Source: Planctomycetota bacterium (GTDB lineage Bacteria; Planctomycetota; Phycisphaerae; Sedimentisphaerales; Anaerohalosphaeraceae). Taken from it: DNA of 7,755 bases. Below the pieces are notes generated by a model. It was not told the DNA's origin. It did not search any database and saw only the letters and a program-made list of their open reading frames with translations. The translations under genes were made by a program, and so were the position numbers. Positions 5,688 to 7,755 of the stretch are shown piece after piece. The DNA lies in NCBI GenBank assembly GCA_012519365.1, contig JAAYQH010000017.1, forward strand, positions 1 through 7,755, given 5' to 3'. Every line of letters starts with the position of its first letter. The stretch's first letter is position 1.

Positions 5688-7755
5688 GGAGAAGAAGGGG
5701 GAAGATTTGAACTTTATACGGCTTCAGAGATGGAACGACGCAACGTCTCGTGGCTTGCGTTCCAGTTTATTCCCCCGTGGGGTGTTTCCGATAATATTGC
5801 GGTACCGAAAGTCTATCATGATCTTGTTGACAGATCGGGTATGTCGTGGACGCCCGATTTTGGAATTTGGCCTCAGGTTCGAGGACCGTTCGGCAATGGC
5901 GGCCAACCCCGATCAACGACCGGCTTAACCGGTACGTTGCGAATTCAGGCCGAGGATTTTGACACAGGGGGTCAGGGCGTCGCTTATAACGACACGAGTC
6001 GATCCAACCAGGGAGGACAATACCGCCCGAGTGAAGGTGTGGATATCCAGGCCACGTCCGACAGCGGCGCCGGTTATAATGTCGGCTGGACGGAAGACGG
6101 TGAATGGCTGGAATATGCTATTCATGTTACGGAACCCGGCTTTTACAACCTTCGGCTGCGGGTAGCAGCAGCTATTCCCGGCTGCGCAGCAAGGGTGACT
6201 TCGTACAACCACGATAAGACGGGCCTATGGACGGTACCGAACACCGGCGGCACGCAGAACTGGACGACGATAACCAAACAGGTCTTTCTTGAATACGGAC
6301 GGCAGAAGATGCGCGTTGAAATTGTGACCGGCGGGTTCAATCTGAACTGGATCGAACTTTCGCCGTCTGCAACAGGCCCGATTGCCGACGGTACCTACAA
6401 ACTGGCCAACCAAAATAGCGGAATGGTGATAGAAAACAGCAGCCGCAGTGTAGTGCAGAATGTCTTTTCGGACTCAAACACACAAAAATGGACCCTCCAG
6501 CATCAGGGGGCCGGGCAATACCGTATCCGGTCGGCGTCTGACAATTGGCAATGGACTACTGGGATTGTCCGGCCGTTAGGGGAAGGCTATTACCGTCTTA
6601 TACGCGAGGATTCGGGCTTGAGCTACGAAATTGAGAACGCCTCCCTGGCCATTGGTGCAGAGATCGTATCACATGAATATACCGGCTCAGCCAGCCAGAA
6701 GTGGGCTATACAGTCACCGTCTGCGCCGGCGTTTCCCATAGGGTTGAGTGCTGACTGGGCATCTTTCGACCAGGTCGATTTGGTGTGGACGGCCTCAACC
6801 GGCGCTGTTAGTTATAACGTCAAACGTTCTGCGGTCAGCGGGGGGCCATTCACGACCATCGCTGCGGATGTCATTAATACAGGCTATAGCGACCTTGATG
6901 TGATTGATGGGAAAATCTATTATTATGTGGTCAGCGCAAATACGGCCTCCGGCGAAAGTCTCAACAGCAATGAAGCTGCAGTGACGCCCTGGATGTCGCA
7001 GGACGTGGGGACAGTGGGAGTGCCGGGCAGCACCAGCTACAGCGACGGCCTTTTCACGGTAAGCGGTTCCGGAGCTGACATCTGGGGTACCGCAGACGCA
7101 TTTCGTTTTGTATATTTACCGGTGACCGGCGACTGCACTATTGTTGCACGAGTCGCATCGGTTCATAATACCGATTCATGGGCCAAAGCCGGCGTCATGA
7201 TCCGCGAGAGTTTGAATGCTAATGCGAGAAATGCATTGATAGCCGTCACACCGGGTAACGGCGTGACCTGGCAATACCGTTCCAGTACGGGCGGCAGCAC
7301 TTCCAACAATAACACCGGCGGCCTCAATGCACCATACTGGGTTAAGCTTGTGCGCAGCGGTAGTATCTTCACCGGATACCGTTCGCCGGACGGCACGAAC
7401 TGGACACAGCAGGGGGCATCGCAGACAATTAACATGCCTGCCACCGTCTATATCGGCCTGGCAGTCACCAGTCACAATAATTCTCGTCTTTGCCAAGCGG
7501 TTTTTGATAACGTGGCTGCACCGGGCTGGCCGCCGCCTTTGCCTCCGATGGAGCCATCGGATGTGCACGCGACGGCGCTATTGCCCGGACTGGTCAATCT
7601 GAGCTGGACTGCGGCGCTCAACGCGACCAGCTACAATGTCAAACGCTCGACCGTCAGTGGCGGGCCGTACACGACCATCGCCGAGACTATCACGCTGACA
7701 CGTTTCTGTGATTCCACCGTGATCCCTGGGCAGGCCTACTATTATGTCGTCAGTG
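5688..7755 (+). CDS. C-terminal part of the esterase-GH5 protein: GH5 end, CBM6, ricin-like trefoil, Fn3, DUF1349-like, Fn3 (3' partial)
   Basis: 689 codons open to the window edge in the frame of the preceding gene. The first in-frame ATG is at 5730; a purine-rich stretch (GGGGGAAG, 5697-5704) lies too far upstream of it to argue for a separate start, and there is no signal peptide. Modules in order: end of the GH5 barrel (5688-5875, SWLAFQFIPPWGV and SGMSWTPDFG); CBM6 (5934-6362, IQAEDFD, VGWTEDGEWLEY, FNLNWIELS); ricin-type beta-trefoil (6378-6719, DGTYKLANQNSGMVIEN with two QKW motifs); Fn3 (6723-6989); a DUF1349-like, concanavalin-type domain (6990-7517, DSWAKAGVMIRESL and YWVKLVRSG); and a second Fn3 from 7518. 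As a separate gene it would be cytoplasmic and non-functional, so I take it as the tail of a protein of more than 1,240 residues. A dockerin-like tail may follow outside the window. Confidence 0.78.
6723..6989 (+). repeat. Fn3 module copy 2
   Basis: Fibronectin type III domain with SYNVKRSAVSGGPFTTIA (from 6810) and YYYVVSANTASGES. Same subtype as the modules at 2692-2952 and 7518-7755. It links the trefoil and DUF1349-like domains. Confidence 0.7.
7518..7755 (+). repeat. Fn3 module copy 3, cut by the window end
   Basis: Begins after a proline-rich linker (PGWPPPLPPMEPS) and carries SYNVKRSTVSGGPYTTIA (from 7629), then YYYVVS at the edge. It is closer to copy 2 in the signature than to the other Fn3 subtype, suggesting duplication within the gene. 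Confidence 0.65.

Noticed and set aside
5697..5732. Independent restart after the TAG using GGGGGAAG and ATG 5730
   Set aside because: Spacing is about 25 bases, and the product would begin in the last part of a GH5 barrel with no signal peptide.
7163..7568. Overlapping minus-strand frames in the last 600 bases
   Set aside because: Antisense to the DUF1349-like and Fn3 modules; no motifs or ribosome binding site.

Overview
The window looks like part of a Planctomycetota genome, most likely class Phycisphaerae. This rests on recognition of families, not on a search. The signs are an ECF sigma factor of the Rhodopirellula/Verrucomicrobium type, a downstream membrane-anchored FecR-type anti-sigma gene, and secreted polysaccharide-active proteins with a two-EF-hand, dockerin-like tail (GDMDGD...YWLQ...LDLDGD...ENWL). 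All genes are on the + strand. Composition is moderate in GC and the genes are closely packed. No tRNA, rRNA, CRISPR array or insertion sequence was seen.

Layout. (1) 3-467: ECF sigma factor, missing its N-terminus at the window edge. (2) 467-928: cytoplasmic and transmembrane part of the anti-sigma gene, starting inside the sigma stop codon. A G6 run at 892-897 breaks its frame. (3) 898-1425: the continuing FecR frame, which after about 50 codons runs into the C-terminal half of a CBM6 module and a dockerin-like tail. This appears to be a recombined or decayed gene. (4) 1459-3906: an intact secreted 815-residue CE1-type esterase with CBM6, two Fn3 domains, a MAM-like domain and a dockerin-like tail. 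(5) 4029-5687: a secreted protein with a fungal-type acetylxylan/feruloyl esterase (CE1) domain and a GH5-like glycosidase domain, ended by an in-frame TAG inside the GH5 domain. (6) 5688-7755: the same frame stays open for 689 more codons. It encodes the end of the GH5 domain, CBM6, a ricin-like beta-trefoil, Fn3, a DUF1349-like domain and a second Fn3 that runs off the window. Items 5 and 6 are best read as one very large multimodular enzyme split by a single amber codon.

How it fits together (inference): a sigma/anti-sigma pair sits at the head of a cluster of secreted esterases and a glycosidase aimed at acylated plant hemicellulose. The two esterases would remove acetyl or feruloyl groups, the GH5 domain would cut the backbone, and the CBM6 and trefoil modules would hold the enzymes on the polymer. 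Two of the four original genes carry disruptions (a frameshift with fusion, and a nonsense codon). The cluster is therefore either decaying, mis-sequenced at two points, or uses recoding. No wholly new system was evident. The strongest leads are the anti-sigma/CBM6-dockerin fusion and the read-through-like amber codon.
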